From NCBI GenBank assembly GCA_041655035.1, contig JBAZCN010000007.1, positions 1-53,877 of the forward strand: a stretch of 53,877 nt of DNA. The letters are read 5' to 3'. This stretch comes from NAT127 sp041655035 (GTDB taxonomy: Bacteria; Pseudomonadota; Gammaproteobacteria; Pseudomonadales; Porticoccaceae). Positions within the stretch are counted from its first letter, which is position 1. The number at the start of each line of letters is the position of its first letter. This document shows, in pieces, positions 15,165 to 22,962 of the stretch. A program made the translations under genes and the position numbers. The notes beneath the pieces were generated by a model. It made no database searches, was not told the origin of the DNA, and saw nothing but the letters and a program-made list of their open reading frames with translations.

Positions 15165-16524
15165 TATCCGTATTTTTGTGGGCAAGGCGGTTGAACAACT
15201 TTTATCCCCTTGCCTGAGTGAATCGGTCGCCGAACATAATGGCAAACTGATTCATGGCCGATTTCCAGTCGAAGGCAGCGCGTACCGACTTGTTCAGCAC
15301 GTTGCGTAGCGCTAACCACAACAGCTTGATAGCCGCCTCGTCGTTCGGGAAGTGCCCTCGCGTTTTAATGATTTTACGCAATTGCATGTTAAGGCTCTCA
15401 ATGGCGTTGGTGGTGTAGATGACCCGCCGGATATCGGGCGCGAACACAAAGAACGGAATCACGTATTCCCAAGCTCGCTCCCAGGCGGCGACAATCGTGG
15501 GATATTTGTGCCCCCATGCGCTGTCTGCGAAGGCTTGCAAAGCTTGCAGCGCCTCGTGCTCGCTGGCCGCGCCATAGATCGGGCGCAGTGCCTGGGCGAC
15601 AGCTTTGCGATCCTTCCAGCCCGCATAATCCAGGCTGTTCCGAATCAGATGCACGATGCAGGTCTGTACCGTGGTCTGGGGAAAGACCGTATTGATGGCG
15701 TCGGGCAGGCCCTTTAAACCGTCAACTACGGCGATTAGAATATCCTGGCAGCCTCGGGTCTTGAGCTCATTGAAGACCTTGAGCCAGAACTTGGCCCCCT
15801 CGGTCTGCTCGATCCACAAGCCCAGCACATCGCGTTGGCCATCTGCCTGGATACCCAGGGCCAGGTATACGGCCTTATTGCTGACCACGCCGTCGCTGCG
15901 GATCTTGACCCGTAGTGCATCGAAGAACACGACCGGATACATCACTTCCAATGGGCGACTCTGCCAGGCCATCGCCTCGGCCATGACTTCGTCAGTCACT
16001 GAGCTGATAAAGTCCGGCGAGACCTCGGTCCCATAGCTCTCGGCCAGAAAGGCCTGAATCTCGCGCACGCTCATGCCTCGGGCGTACATGGCGATAATGC
16101 GTTCATCAAAACCGGTAAAGCGCCGCTCGTGCTTAGGAATCAAGATTGGCTCGAAGCTGCCGTCGCGGTCACGAGGCAGATCCACGCGTACCGGGCCACG
16201 ATCCGTAATGATCGTCTTGCCGCTGGCGCCGTTGCGCTCGTTAGCCTGCTCGGGCGGCTTGGCCTGGCCGGGCCGGTAGCCCAGGTGCATGTTCATCTCG
16301 GCGCCCATAGCCCGCTCGATAATCGCCTTGTTAAAGGCCAACATCAGATCCTGAACCTCGACCGGTGTCATCGGCCCCTTGACCAGCTCATCGAGTAACT
16401 CATGGGGCAGCTCAGGCAGTGGCCCTCGCGCAGCCGCCTGAGCGGCAATCGTACGTTTCTTCTTCATCGGCATATCCATGCTGTTTACCTCGCATAATAT
16501 GCCTCACCCACAAAATTTCGGATA
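15165..16524 (-). mobile_element. IS256-family insertion sequence
   Basis: The imperfect inverted repeats TATCCGTATTTTTGTGGG (15165 onward) and TATCCGAAATTTTGTGGG (from 16524 on the minus strand) bound one transposase gene. No matching 8-9 bp direct repeat is visible outside the ends (GCGGGGAG on the left, GGCTCGCA on the right). This suggests a deletion or recombination next to the IS after insertion. Confidence 0.88.
15202..16479 (-). CDS. IS256-family (mutator-type) transposase
   Basis: This 425-residue transposase has the mutator DDE residues in FFDALRVKIRSDG (D), IAVVDGLKGLPDAI (D) and TTNAIESLNMQLRK (E), plus the family's QTCIVHLIRNSLDY motif. It is full length for the family, and no frameshift is seen. 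ATGs at 16479 and 16473 are both possible starts. Confidence 0.95.
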   Translation of the reverse strand: MDMPMKKKRTIAAQAAARGPLPELPHELLDELVKGPMTPVEVQDLMLAFNKAIIERAMGAEMNMHLGYRPGQAKPPEQANERNGASGKTIITDRGPVRVDLPRDRDGSFEPILIPKHERRFTGFDERIIAMYARGMSVREIQAFLAESYGTEVSPDFISSVTDEVMAEAMAWQSRPLEVMYPVVFFDALRVKIRSDGVVSNKAVYLALGIQADGQRDVLGLWIEQTEGAKFWLKVFNELKTRGCQDILIAVVDGLKGLPDAINTVFPQTTVQTCIVHLIRNSLDYAGWKDRKAVAQALRPIYGAASEHEALQALQAFADSAWGHKYPTIVAAWERAWEYVIPFFVFAPDIRRVIYTTNAIESLNMQLRKIIKTRGHFPNDEAAIKLLWLALRNVLNKSVRAAFDWKSAMNQFAIMFGDRFTQARG

Positions 16525-16547
16525 GGCTCGCATTCCTTGCAAGTGGA

Positions 16548-17777
16548 TCATCTTGCCTCCTGAAACGTTACCAATGGTTCGACTTCATCCGCCACTTTTT
16601 GATGGGCGATTTGGCGCTCGACAAAGTAATCGTGTCGGTCGTAAATGCCTTCGACGCCTTTTAGCTTGTGGTTGAGGCAGCGTTCGGCGACATGGCCGGA
16701 AATGCCTTCAGCAGCGGCCAGGCTGCGAAAGGTGCGACGCAAGTCGTGCACGGTGAAATGTTCCAGCTTGCCCATTCTGTTGAGTGGCTGTTTTTTACGC
16801 CCTGGTTCCCGGCCAAACAGCTTTGAAATGGCACGATTGAGCGTATCCGGCCCCATATGTGGCCGGTTGCTGGCCCGGCGTGCGGGAAAAACATAAGGCG
16901 AACCGCAGGCGCGGATCCGTAGTTCTTGCAGCCAGGCTACCGCTTGGCGAGGCAAGGGAATGCTGATTGGCACACCGGTTTTGCTACGTTCCCCGGGCAG
17001 GTCCCAGACAGAGGCATCCAGGTCGAACTCTCGCCATAGTGCTTCGCACAGCTCACTTTTGCGCACGCCCAGCACCAAAAACAAACAGCAAGCCAGGTAG
17101 TTGTCGCGGCCAAAGCTGCTGATATGGGTTTGGAACACGGAAAAGGCGTGGATGATTTCTTCTTTGGTCAGCGTCCTGTCTTTACTGGACTCGACGCCAC
17201 CGGCATCGTCTACATTGAATGCCGCCGCTGGGTTGTTCAGGGTTAAGTCCAGCTTGATGGCGTGGCGGAACAACTGCTTCATATACATCAAGGTATCGTT
17301 GGCTATGGTAGGCCGGTTGCTCTCGCGGATGCGTTCCAACACCTCGCGCACATCGCGTGCGGTGACTTCCTGGATCCCTTTGAGCCCGATCACCGGGCTG
17401 ATCTCTTTGGTGAAAATGCGATAAGGGATCTTGGGGTGCTTCAGGCGGCGGCACAGATCAGTGCGATACCAGTCGTGGAATAGCTGATCAACGGTCTCGA
17501 TTTCGGGAAGTTTAACTTTCCGTTTCTCCGTCAATGGATCGATGCCTTCACGTACTTCCTTCCTGAAACAGGCGGCTGCGATCCGGGCATCGGCCAGTGA
17601 CATCGAGGGGAACTGTCCAAGGGTCGCCTCGCGTCGCTTGTCTGCGGTGGTGTAGCGGATCATCCAGTAGGGCGCACCTTGCTTGCGTACACAAAAATAC
17701 AGCCCTTCGCCGTCAGCGTACTTCTTAGGCTCTGCCTTGGTGAATGCAAGTACTTGTTTTGCAGTCAGTTTTCCCAT
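16548..17777 (-). CDS. P4-type tyrosine integrase (genomic island)
   Basis: This 409-residue site-specific recombinase has an N-terminal DUF4102-type arm-binding domain (MGKLTAKQVLAFTKAEPKKY, YWMIRYT, ATLGQFPSMSLADARIAA), a central SAM-like domain, and a catalytic domain with Arg (LGVRKSEL), HDLRRT (H and R), CLNH and the Tyr nucleophile in GIYDRHDY. It would insert and excise an island. The start at 17777 has a GGAG 8 bases upstream. It is not an integron integrase: it has the DUF4102 layout. Its 5' end faces the core gene yicC. Confidence 0.92.
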   Translation of the reverse strand: MGKLTAKQVLAFTKAEPKKYADGEGLYFCVRKQGAPYWMIRYTTADKRREATLGQFPSMSLADARIAAACFRKEVREGIDPLTEKRKVKLPEIETVDQLFHDWYRTDLCRRLKHPKIPYRIFTKEISPVIGLKGIQEVTARDVREVLERIRESNRPTIANDTLMYMKQLFRHAIKLDLTLNNPAAAFNVDDAGGVESSKDRTLTKEEIIHAFSVFQTHISSFGRDNYLACCLFLVLGVRKSELCEALWREFDLDASVWDLPGERSKTGVPISIPLPRQAVAWLQELRIRACGSPYVFPARRASNRPHMGPDTLNRAISKLFGREPGRKKQPLNRMGKLEHFTVHDLRRTFRSLAAAEGISGHVAERCLNHKLKGVEGIYDRHDYFVERQIAHQKVADEVEPLVTFQEAR

Positions 17778-17804
17778 ATCCACTCCATAGTTGTGAAAAA
17801 AGCC

Positions 17805-17974
17805 TGGTGGGCAGAGCTCACTGCCCACCAGTGATTTGCTTATTGAACCTGTAGCTAAGTGCTTGCAGTGGTGAGATAAATGCAAAATTGGCGTGTTTAA
17901 CTGCCCACCAATTTGCCCACCACAAACTGCTTATGGAACCAAAATGGAGGGACTGCCCACCATTCTGCCCACCA
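17805..17974. repeat. Six TGCCCACCA repeats upstream of the integrase
   Basis: TGCCCACCA occurs on the plus strand at 17822, 17902, 17914, 17954 and 17966, and once inverted at 17805-17813. Two pairs have the same 12-bp spacing, and the first pair (inverted plus direct) forms a dyad. Their place just upstream of the integrase fits arm-type integrase sites or a regulator operator; this is inferred. Confidence 0.8.
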
Positions 17975-18020
17975 TTTATCGTCGGATAGAAGTGGAAAAC
18001 TGCAACCCTCCCTGGACGCA

Positions 18021-18052
18021 AAAAATAAAAAAGCCCTGAAAAATCAGGGCTT
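18021..18052 (-). terminator. Intrinsic terminator of yicC
   Basis: On the minus strand the hairpin AAGCCCTGA-TTTT-TCAGGGCTT is followed by TTTTATTTTTT, 28 bases after the yicC stop. It insulates the core operon from the island. Confidence 0.88.
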
Positions 18053-18080
18053 AACGGATGTTGCTGGATGGCTGGGAAAA

Positions 18081-18944
18081 CTATTCGATATTCTGGATCT
18101 GCTCCCGCATCTGTTCGATCAGCACCTTCAACTCCACCGCCGACAGGGTGGTATCGAGGGCGATGGACTTCGACGACAGGGTGTTGGCCTCGCGGTTGAG
18201 TTCCTGCATCAGGAAGTCGAGGCGGCGGCCAATGGGCTCGCGGCTGTCCAATACCCGCTCGATTTCGCCGAGGTGGGCGTCGAGGCGGTCGAGTTCTTCG
18301 GCGATATCCGCCTTCTGCGCGATGATGACGATTTCCTGTTCGAGCCTTTCAGGGTCGAGGTCGAGCTGCAGTTCCGCGACGCGTTCCGTCAGTTTGCGCC
18401 GCTGGGCGTCGAGGATCACAGGCAGGGCGGCGCGGACCTTTGCCGTTTCTATGCGGATGGCGGCAAGGCGCTGGCGAATGAAGTCGGCGAGTTTGCCGCC
18501 TTCGAGGGCGCGGTTGGCGATCAGTTGGCCGATCGCCGTGACGAAGAGGCTGTGGGCACAGGCCTTGAGGGCGTCGCTGTCGATGCTGCGCTCTTCCAGC
18601 ACTCCCGGGCGATCGAGAATGTCGAGAGGCGAGATCGCCGCCGCCTCCGGCATCAACTCGGCGATCCGGGCGGCGGCGTCGATATACTGCCGGGCCTTGG
18701 CGGTGTTGATGGCCGTGCCCTGGCGGTCGCTGTCGAGCGCCAGTTGCAGGATGCATTCCAGCTTGCCCCGGGCGAGTTGCTGGCGGGCGTTGTCCCGCAA
18801 TGCCGTTTCCAGGTCGCGCAGGGTTTCGGGGATGCGGAATCCAGCTTCGAGGTAGCGGTGATTGACTGAGCGTATCTCCCAGGTCAGGGTGCCCCAGTCA
18901 TCCTGGTGGGTGACGCGGGCGAAGGCGGTCATACTGTGGGGCAT
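18081..18944 (-). CDS. yicC: YicC-family endoribonuclease
   Basis: This 287-residue protein has the family's N-terminal SMTAFARVT and RSVNHRYLE motifs and the C-terminal DUF1732 block (PIGRRLDFLMQELNREANTLSSKS). E. coli YicC has been reported to act in RNA turnover; the exact substrate here is unknown. It diverges from rph. In pseudomonads gmk and rpoZ follow yicC; here the integrase region follows instead. Confidence 0.93.
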   Translation of the reverse strand: MPHSMTAFARVTHQDDWGTLTWEIRSVNHRYLEAGFRIPETLRDLETALRDNARQQLARGKLECILQLALDSDRQGTAINTAKARQYIDAAARIAELMPEAAAISPLDILDRPGVLEERSIDSDALKACAHSLFVTAIGQLIANRALEGGKLADFIRQRLAAIRIETAKVRAALPVILDAQRRKLTERVAELQLDLDPERLEQEIVIIAQKADIAEELDRLDAHLGEIERVLDSREPIGRRLDFLMQELNREANTLSSKSIALDTTLSAVELKVLIEQMREQIQNIE

Positions 18945-19051
18945 GGTGGGCCTCGAGCGATGGGCGGGAGGTCGATCTTAACAGAGTGATGCGCCGATCA
19001 ACGGGTAGATTGGGTACAATGGCGACCAAAATCCGTCCTCAGGAACACTCC

Positions 19052-19780
19052 ATGACCCGCCCCAGTGGCCGCCGCGCCGAACAGCTCCGCCCCGTCCGCA
19101 TCATCCGCAACTACACCAAGCATGCCGAGGGCTCGGTGCTGATCGAATTTGGTGACACCAAGGTGATCTGTACCGCCAGTGTCGAGGGGTCGGTGCCGCG
19201 GTTTCTGCGCGGCACCGGGCAGGGCTGGGTGACGGCGGAATACGGCATGTTGCCACGCTCCACCGGTGAACGCATGGCGAGGGAGGCATCGCGGGGCAAG
19301 CAGGGGGGCAGGACGCTCGAAATCCAGCGCTTGATCGGCCGCTCGCTGCGCTCGGCAATCAACCTCTCCGCGCTGGGCGAGAACACCATCACCGTGGATT
19401 GCGACGTGATCCAGGCCGACGGTGGTACCCGCACCGCCTCCATTACCGGCGCCTGTGTCGCGCTGGCCGATGCGCTGGCCACCATTGGAGCGCGGAAGCC
19501 GTTCAAGGCCGAGCCGTTGCAGTACATGGTGGCCTCGGTGTCGGTGGGGATCTACAAGGGGATGCCGGTGCTCGATCTCGATTACATCGAGGATTCCAAT
19601 GCCGAGACCGATATGAACGTGGTCATGAACAGCAGCGGTGGCTTTATCGAGGTGCAGGGGACGGCGGAGGGCGCACCGTTCAGCGAAGAAGAGTTCGCCG
19701 CGATGATGGCGCTTGCCAAACGGGGCATTGCCGATCTGGTGAAGGTCCAGAAAATGGCCCTCGCCCAGCCGCAGCGCTGA
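19052..19780 (+). CDS. rph: Ribonuclease PH
   Basis: This 242-residue phosphate-dependent 3'-5' exonuclease trims tRNA 3' ends. It starts MTRPSGRRAEQLRPVRI and contains GSVLIEFGDTKVICTASVE, the phosphate-binding RGKQGGRTLEIQRLIGRSLR region and TVDCDVIQADGGTRTASITG. The start at 19052 follows AGGA at proper spacing; upstream in-frame codons to 18986 lack family similarity. A TACAAT at 19015-19020 is a possible -10 element. Confidence 0.96.
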   Translation: MTRPSGRRAEQLRPVRIIRNYTKHAEGSVLIEFGDTKVICTASVEGSVPRFLRGTGQGWVTAEYGMLPRSTGERMAREASRGKQGGRTLEIQRLIGRSLRSAINLSALGENTITVDCDVIQADGGTRTASITGACVALADALATIGARKPFKAEPLQYMVASVSVGIYKGMPVLDLDYIEDSNAETDMNVVMNSSGGFIEVQGTAEGAPFSEEEFAAMMALAKRGIADLVKVQKMALAQPQR

Positions 19781-19795
19781 CGGCCGCACAGTGAA

Positions 19796-19814
19796 AACCC
19801 CGCCTGGCGGGGTT
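19796..19814. terminator. Hairpin between convergent rph and crc
   Basis: AACCCCGC-CTG-GCGGGGTT lies between the two convergent stop codons and could stop transcription from both sides. The T-tract is short on the rph side, and an AAAA precedes the stem, giving T's on the crc side. Confidence 0.7.
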
Positions 19815-19836
19815 CGTTGCTCCGGCTTCGGCCGCC

Positions 19837-20613
19837 TTACAGCTGATCGATGTCGTAGTCGACGATCACCGGTGTATGGCTGGAGAAGGAGTTGGCCTTG
19901 TACATCACCGCGTATTCGACGGTGCGGGCCAGGTCCTTGGAGACCACCTGGAGATCGGTGCGCCAGCCGTCGCCGCGCTCCAGCACCCCGGCAGGCCACC
20001 AGCTGAACTCGTCGTCATCGGTGTTGCCGCGGCGGAACGCGTCGGCGTAGCCGACTTCGCGGTACAGCTGGTCGAGCCACTGGCGCTCATGGGGCAGGAA
20101 TCCGGATTCACCGAGATGGGCGCCGGGGTTCTTCACATCGGTATCGGTGTGGGCGATCTGCCAGTTGCCGCAAATGATATAGCGGCGCTTCTTGCGGGTG
20201 ATCTTCTCGAGATGGGCCTGCAATTCCTGGAAGAACTGATCCTTCTGGCGCTGGTCCTGCTCGCCGGCGACAGCGGCGGGCGCCAGCAGCGAACCGATGC
20301 TGATGTTGTCGAAATCCGCTTGCAGGTAACGGCCATCCATGTCGATGCCGCAGGGCAGGCCAAAGCCGAATACGATGGCTTTGGGCGCCTGGCGGGTGTA
20401 GATGGCGACACCGTTGACGTGAGGTTTGGGTGAATCGAAAAAGTAGGAAAAGTAGCCGTCCAGGGAAAACTCTTCGCGGTCAGCGATTTCCGGCTCCTGG
20501 GCACGTAGATCCTGCAGACAGATAACATCCGCATCCTGGCTTGCCAGCCAGTCGTACAGGCCGCGATGGGATGATTGGAAGATCCCGTCGACGGAAAGAC
20601 TGATGATTCTCAT
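19837..20613 (-). CDS. crc: Crc-type catabolite repression control protein
   Basis: This 258-residue protein has the exonuclease III/EEP fold (MRIISLSVDGI, DADVICLQD, GRYLQADFD, FSWWPAG), but the nuclease residues are replaced: GNWQ where GDFN is usual, and SSHTPVIVDYD where SDHxPI is usual. That is the pattern of pseudomonad Crc, which has no nuclease activity and helps Hfq repress catabolic mRNAs. Its place between rph and pyrE also matches Pseudomonas. Annotation as exonuclease III would be misleading. Confidence 0.88.
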   Translation of the reverse strand: MRIISLSVDGIFQSSHRGLYDWLASQDADVICLQDLRAQEPEIADREEFSLDGYFSYFFDSPKPHVNGVAIYTRQAPKAIVFGFGLPCGIDMDGRYLQADFDNISIGSLLAPAAVAGEQDQRQKDQFFQELQAHLEKITRKKRRYIICGNWQIAHTDTDVKNPGAHLGESGFLPHERQWLDQLYREVGYADAFRRGNTDDDEFSWWPAGVLERGDGWRTDLQVVSKDLARTVEYAVMYKANSFSSHTPVIVDYDIDQL

Positions 20614-20704
20614 GGTCGCCCCTATGTTACTCGGCGTGTATGATACCGAGACCTTGGTTATAAAAAAAGGAACCTTGTTCCTATTGCCCCTATTGGGAGA
20701 GTTA

Positions 20705-21346
20705 ATGGACGATTACCAGCAGTTGTTCGTCGATCTGGCCCTTGGCGAACGAGCCCTCAGGTTTGGCAGCTTTACTCTTAAATCCGGACGTGTCAGTCCT
20801 TATTTCTTCAACGCCGGGCTGTTTTGCGACGGCGCGGCGCTCGCCGTACTCGGCCGCTGTTACGCGGCGGCCATTGTCAACGCCGGGATCGACTTCGACA
20901 TGCTCTTCGGTCCGGCCTACAAGGGCATTCCCCTGGTGGCGGCCACAGCCATCGCCCTCGCCGACCACCACGGCCGCAACGTGCCCTACTGTTTCAATCG
21001 CAAGGAAGCCAAGGACCACGGCGAAGGCGGCAGCCTGGTGGGCGCACCGTTGCGCGGCCGCGCCCTGATCATCGACGATGTAATCACCGCCGGCACCGCA
21101 ATCCGCGAGGTGATGACCATCATCGAGCAGGCCGGAGCCCGGGCCGCCGGTGTGGTGATCGGCCTCGACCGCCGTGAGCGCGGCCGGGAATCCCTCTCGG
21201 CCATACAGGAGGTGGAACGGGACTACGCTATTCCCGTCACCAGCATCATCACCATCGACCACGTCATCGGCTACCTGGAGAATCAGGGCGGCCAGGGGGA
21301 CACGGTGGCGGCCATTCGCGATTACCGCTCCCGCTACGGAGTTTGA
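20705..21346 (+). CDS. pyrE: Orotate phosphoribosyltransferase
   Basis: This 213-residue enzyme converts orotate and PRPP to orotidine monophosphate in pyrimidine synthesis. It shows LKSGRVSPYFFNAG, GPAYKGIPL, RKEAKDHGEGG (flexible loop) and the PRPP-binding ALIIDDVITAGTA. The ATG at 20705 follows GGGAGAG; upstream in-frame codons in the crc-pyrE gap are not part of the family. It diverges from crc. The stop is directly followed by the next ATG. Confidence 0.96.
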   Translation: MDDYQQLFVDLALGERALRFGSFTLKSGRVSPYFFNAGLFCDGAALAVLGRCYAAAIVNAGIDFDMLFGPAYKGIPLVAATAIALADHHGRNVPYCFNRKEAKDHGEGGSLVGAPLRGRALIIDDVITAGTAIREVMTIIEQAGARAAGVVIGLDRRERGRESLSAIQEVERDYAIPVTSIITIDHVIGYLENQGGQGDTVAAIRDYRSRYGV

Positions 21347-22018
21347 ATGGCGAGCCGGTGGCGACGCTCCCTGGCCGTGCTGCTGGCCTTGTCGGCGGCC
21401 CTCGGACCGGGGGCGGTCGCAGCCAATGATACCCTGTATCGCTACCGCAACGCTGACAATATCGTGGTCATAGACTTTTCGATTCCTCCGGAGTTCGCTG
21501 CCAAGGGTTATGAAGTCATCACCCCGGAAGGCCGGGTCGTCGAAACCGTGCCGCCTTCCGACGCGTTGCCGTCCCAGGCTGAGGAGGGTCGGCGGCAACA
21601 GCAGCAACGCCTCGACCAGTTTATCCTGCGCAGTTATTCCACGGTGCACGATGTGCACAATGCCCGGGATCGGCAGTTGGCCCTGCTCACCCGGGAAATC
21701 GAAATCCTGACCAACAATATTGCCGAGTACCAGCGCCGCTTCCATCAGTTGCGGGAGCGGGCGGCGAGCCAGCAGGCCAGCGGCAGCGCGCCGCCGCGAG
21801 CCACCGAGGCGATGCTCGTCGGGTTGCGGGAGCAGGAAGAAACCGCCGCCCGATTGCTGGCGGAGCGCCGCGCGCAGCACCGCGAGCTCACTGAGAAATA
21901 CCAGGACTATGCCCGGCGGCTGGTGGAGCTCAAGGGCGACAGCGCCCTGGCGGGAGCGGCCGAGGCCGCCGACCAGGATGGAGAGGGCGGGCCGGCGAAC
22001 CCCGCAACCGATGAATGA
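21347..22018 (+). CDS. DUF4124-type exported protein
   Basis: This 223-residue protein has a signal peptide (cleavage near AVAAN), a short beta region resembling DUF4124 (DTLYRYRNADNIVVIDFSIP, GYEVITPEGRVV) and a long coiled-coil C-terminal half (about residues 80-200). It is probably periplasmic. It starts directly after the pyrE stop (TGAATG), so the two are co-transcribed. A DUF4124 protein in this place is also known in pseudomonads. Function is unknown. Confidence 0.85.
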   Translation: MASRWRRSLAVLLALSAALGPGAVAANDTLYRYRNADNIVVIDFSIPPEFAAKGYEVITPEGRVVETVPPSDALPSQAEEGRRQQQQRLDQFILRSYSTVHDVHNARDRQLALLTREIEILTNNIAEYQRRFHQLRERAASQQASGSAPPRATEAMLVGLREQEETAARLLAERRAQHRELTEKYQDYARRLVELKGDSALAGAAEAADQDGEGGPANPATDE

Positions 22019-22024
22019 CGCCGC

Positions 22025-22924
22025 TCAGGCCTGATTGGTGATCAGGGTGCCGACGCCGTCATCGGTGAAGATTTCGAGCAGCACCGCGTGGCTCACCCGG
22101 CCGTCGATGATGTGGGCGCTGTGCACGCCACCCTTGACGGCGTCGAGAGCGCAGGCGATCTTGGGCAGCATGCCGCCGTAGATGGTGCCGTCGGCGATCA
22201 GGCCGTCGACCTGCTCCGTCGACAGGCCGGTGAGGATGTTGCCCTCCTTGTCCTTCAGACCCTCGACGTTGGTGAGCAGCATGAGCTTCTCCGCCTTGAG
22301 GTACTCGGCGATCTTGCCAGCCACCAGGTCGGCATTGATGTTGTAGGACTGGCCCTGGCGGTCGACCCCGATGGGAGCGATGACCGGGATGAAGTCGCTG
22401 TTGACCAGCATGTCGATCACTTCCACGTTGATATGCTCGACCTCCCCGACCTGGCCGATATCGATGATTTCCGGGACCTCGAGCGCCGGGTTGTTGCGGG
22501 TGATGTGGAGCTTTTTCGCCATGATCAGCTGGCCGTCCTTGCCGGTGATACCGATGGCCTTGCCGCCGGCGTGGTTGATCATGCTGACGATTTCCTTGTT
22601 GACCGAGGCGCCGAGCACCATTTCCACCACATCCATGGTGCGGCTGTCGGTGACGCGCATGCCGTCGACGAATTCCGACTGGATGTCCAGGGCCTTGAGC
22701 AGTTCGCCGATCTGCGGTCCGCCGCCGTGGATCACCACCGGGTTCATGCCCACCAGCTTCATCAGCACGATATCGCGGGCAAAGCTTTTCTTCAGTTCAT
22801 CGCCCTCCATGGCATTGCCGCCGAACTTGACGACGATGGTCTTGCCGGTGAAGCGCTGGATATAGGGCAGGGCCTCGGTGAGCACGCCTGCGGTGTTGAT
22901 GGCATCGGTACGGGACAGGGACAT
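22025..22924 (-). CDS. argB: Acetylglutamate kinase
   Basis: The 299-residue enzyme phosphorylates N-acetylglutamate, the second step of arginine synthesis. It has VVKFGGNAM, VVIHGGGPQI, SEFVDGMRVTD and the C-terminal substrate and ATP motifs (VNSDFIPVIAPIG, NINADLVAGKIA, GGMLPKIACALDAV). It follows algC on the minus strand with a 38-bp gap and is convergent with the DUF4124 gene. Confidence 0.96.
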   Translation of the reverse strand: MSLSRTDAINTAGVLTEALPYIQRFTGKTIVVKFGGNAMEGDELKKSFARDIVLMKLVGMNPVVIHGGGPQIGELLKALDIQSEFVDGMRVTDSRTMDVVEMVLGASVNKEIVSMINHAGGKAIGITGKDGQLIMAKKLHITRNNPALEVPEIIDIGQVGEVEHINVEVIDMLVNSDFIPVIAPIGVDRQGQSYNINADLVAGKIAEYLKAEKLMLLTNVEGLKDKEGNILTGLSTEQVDGLIADGTIYGGMLPKIACALDAVKGGVHSAHIIDGRVSHAVLLEIFTDDGVGTLITNQA

Positions 22925-22962
22925 GGCTGATGGTTTTCCTCAACAAATAGTGGCGACAGGCC

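Noticed and set aside
16548..17777. This integrase as the driver of the cassette array
   Set aside because: It has the P4/DUF4102 layout and lies more than 6 kb beyond the last attC, separated by unrelated genes; it is an island integrase, not IntI.
17805..17974. TGCCCACCA repeats as a CRISPR array
   Set aside because: The units are only 9 bp, spacing is uneven, one copy is inverted and no cas genes are near.
17818..18021. 67-codon minus-strand ORF upstream of the integrase
   Set aside because: Its WWANWWA and GGQNGGQ stretches are translations of the TGCCCACCA repeats; it has no ribosome site or homology.
17975..18060. tRNA gene as island attachment site
   Set aside because: No cloverleaf or GGTTCGA-type T-loop is present; only the yicC terminator and non-repetitive sequence are visible.
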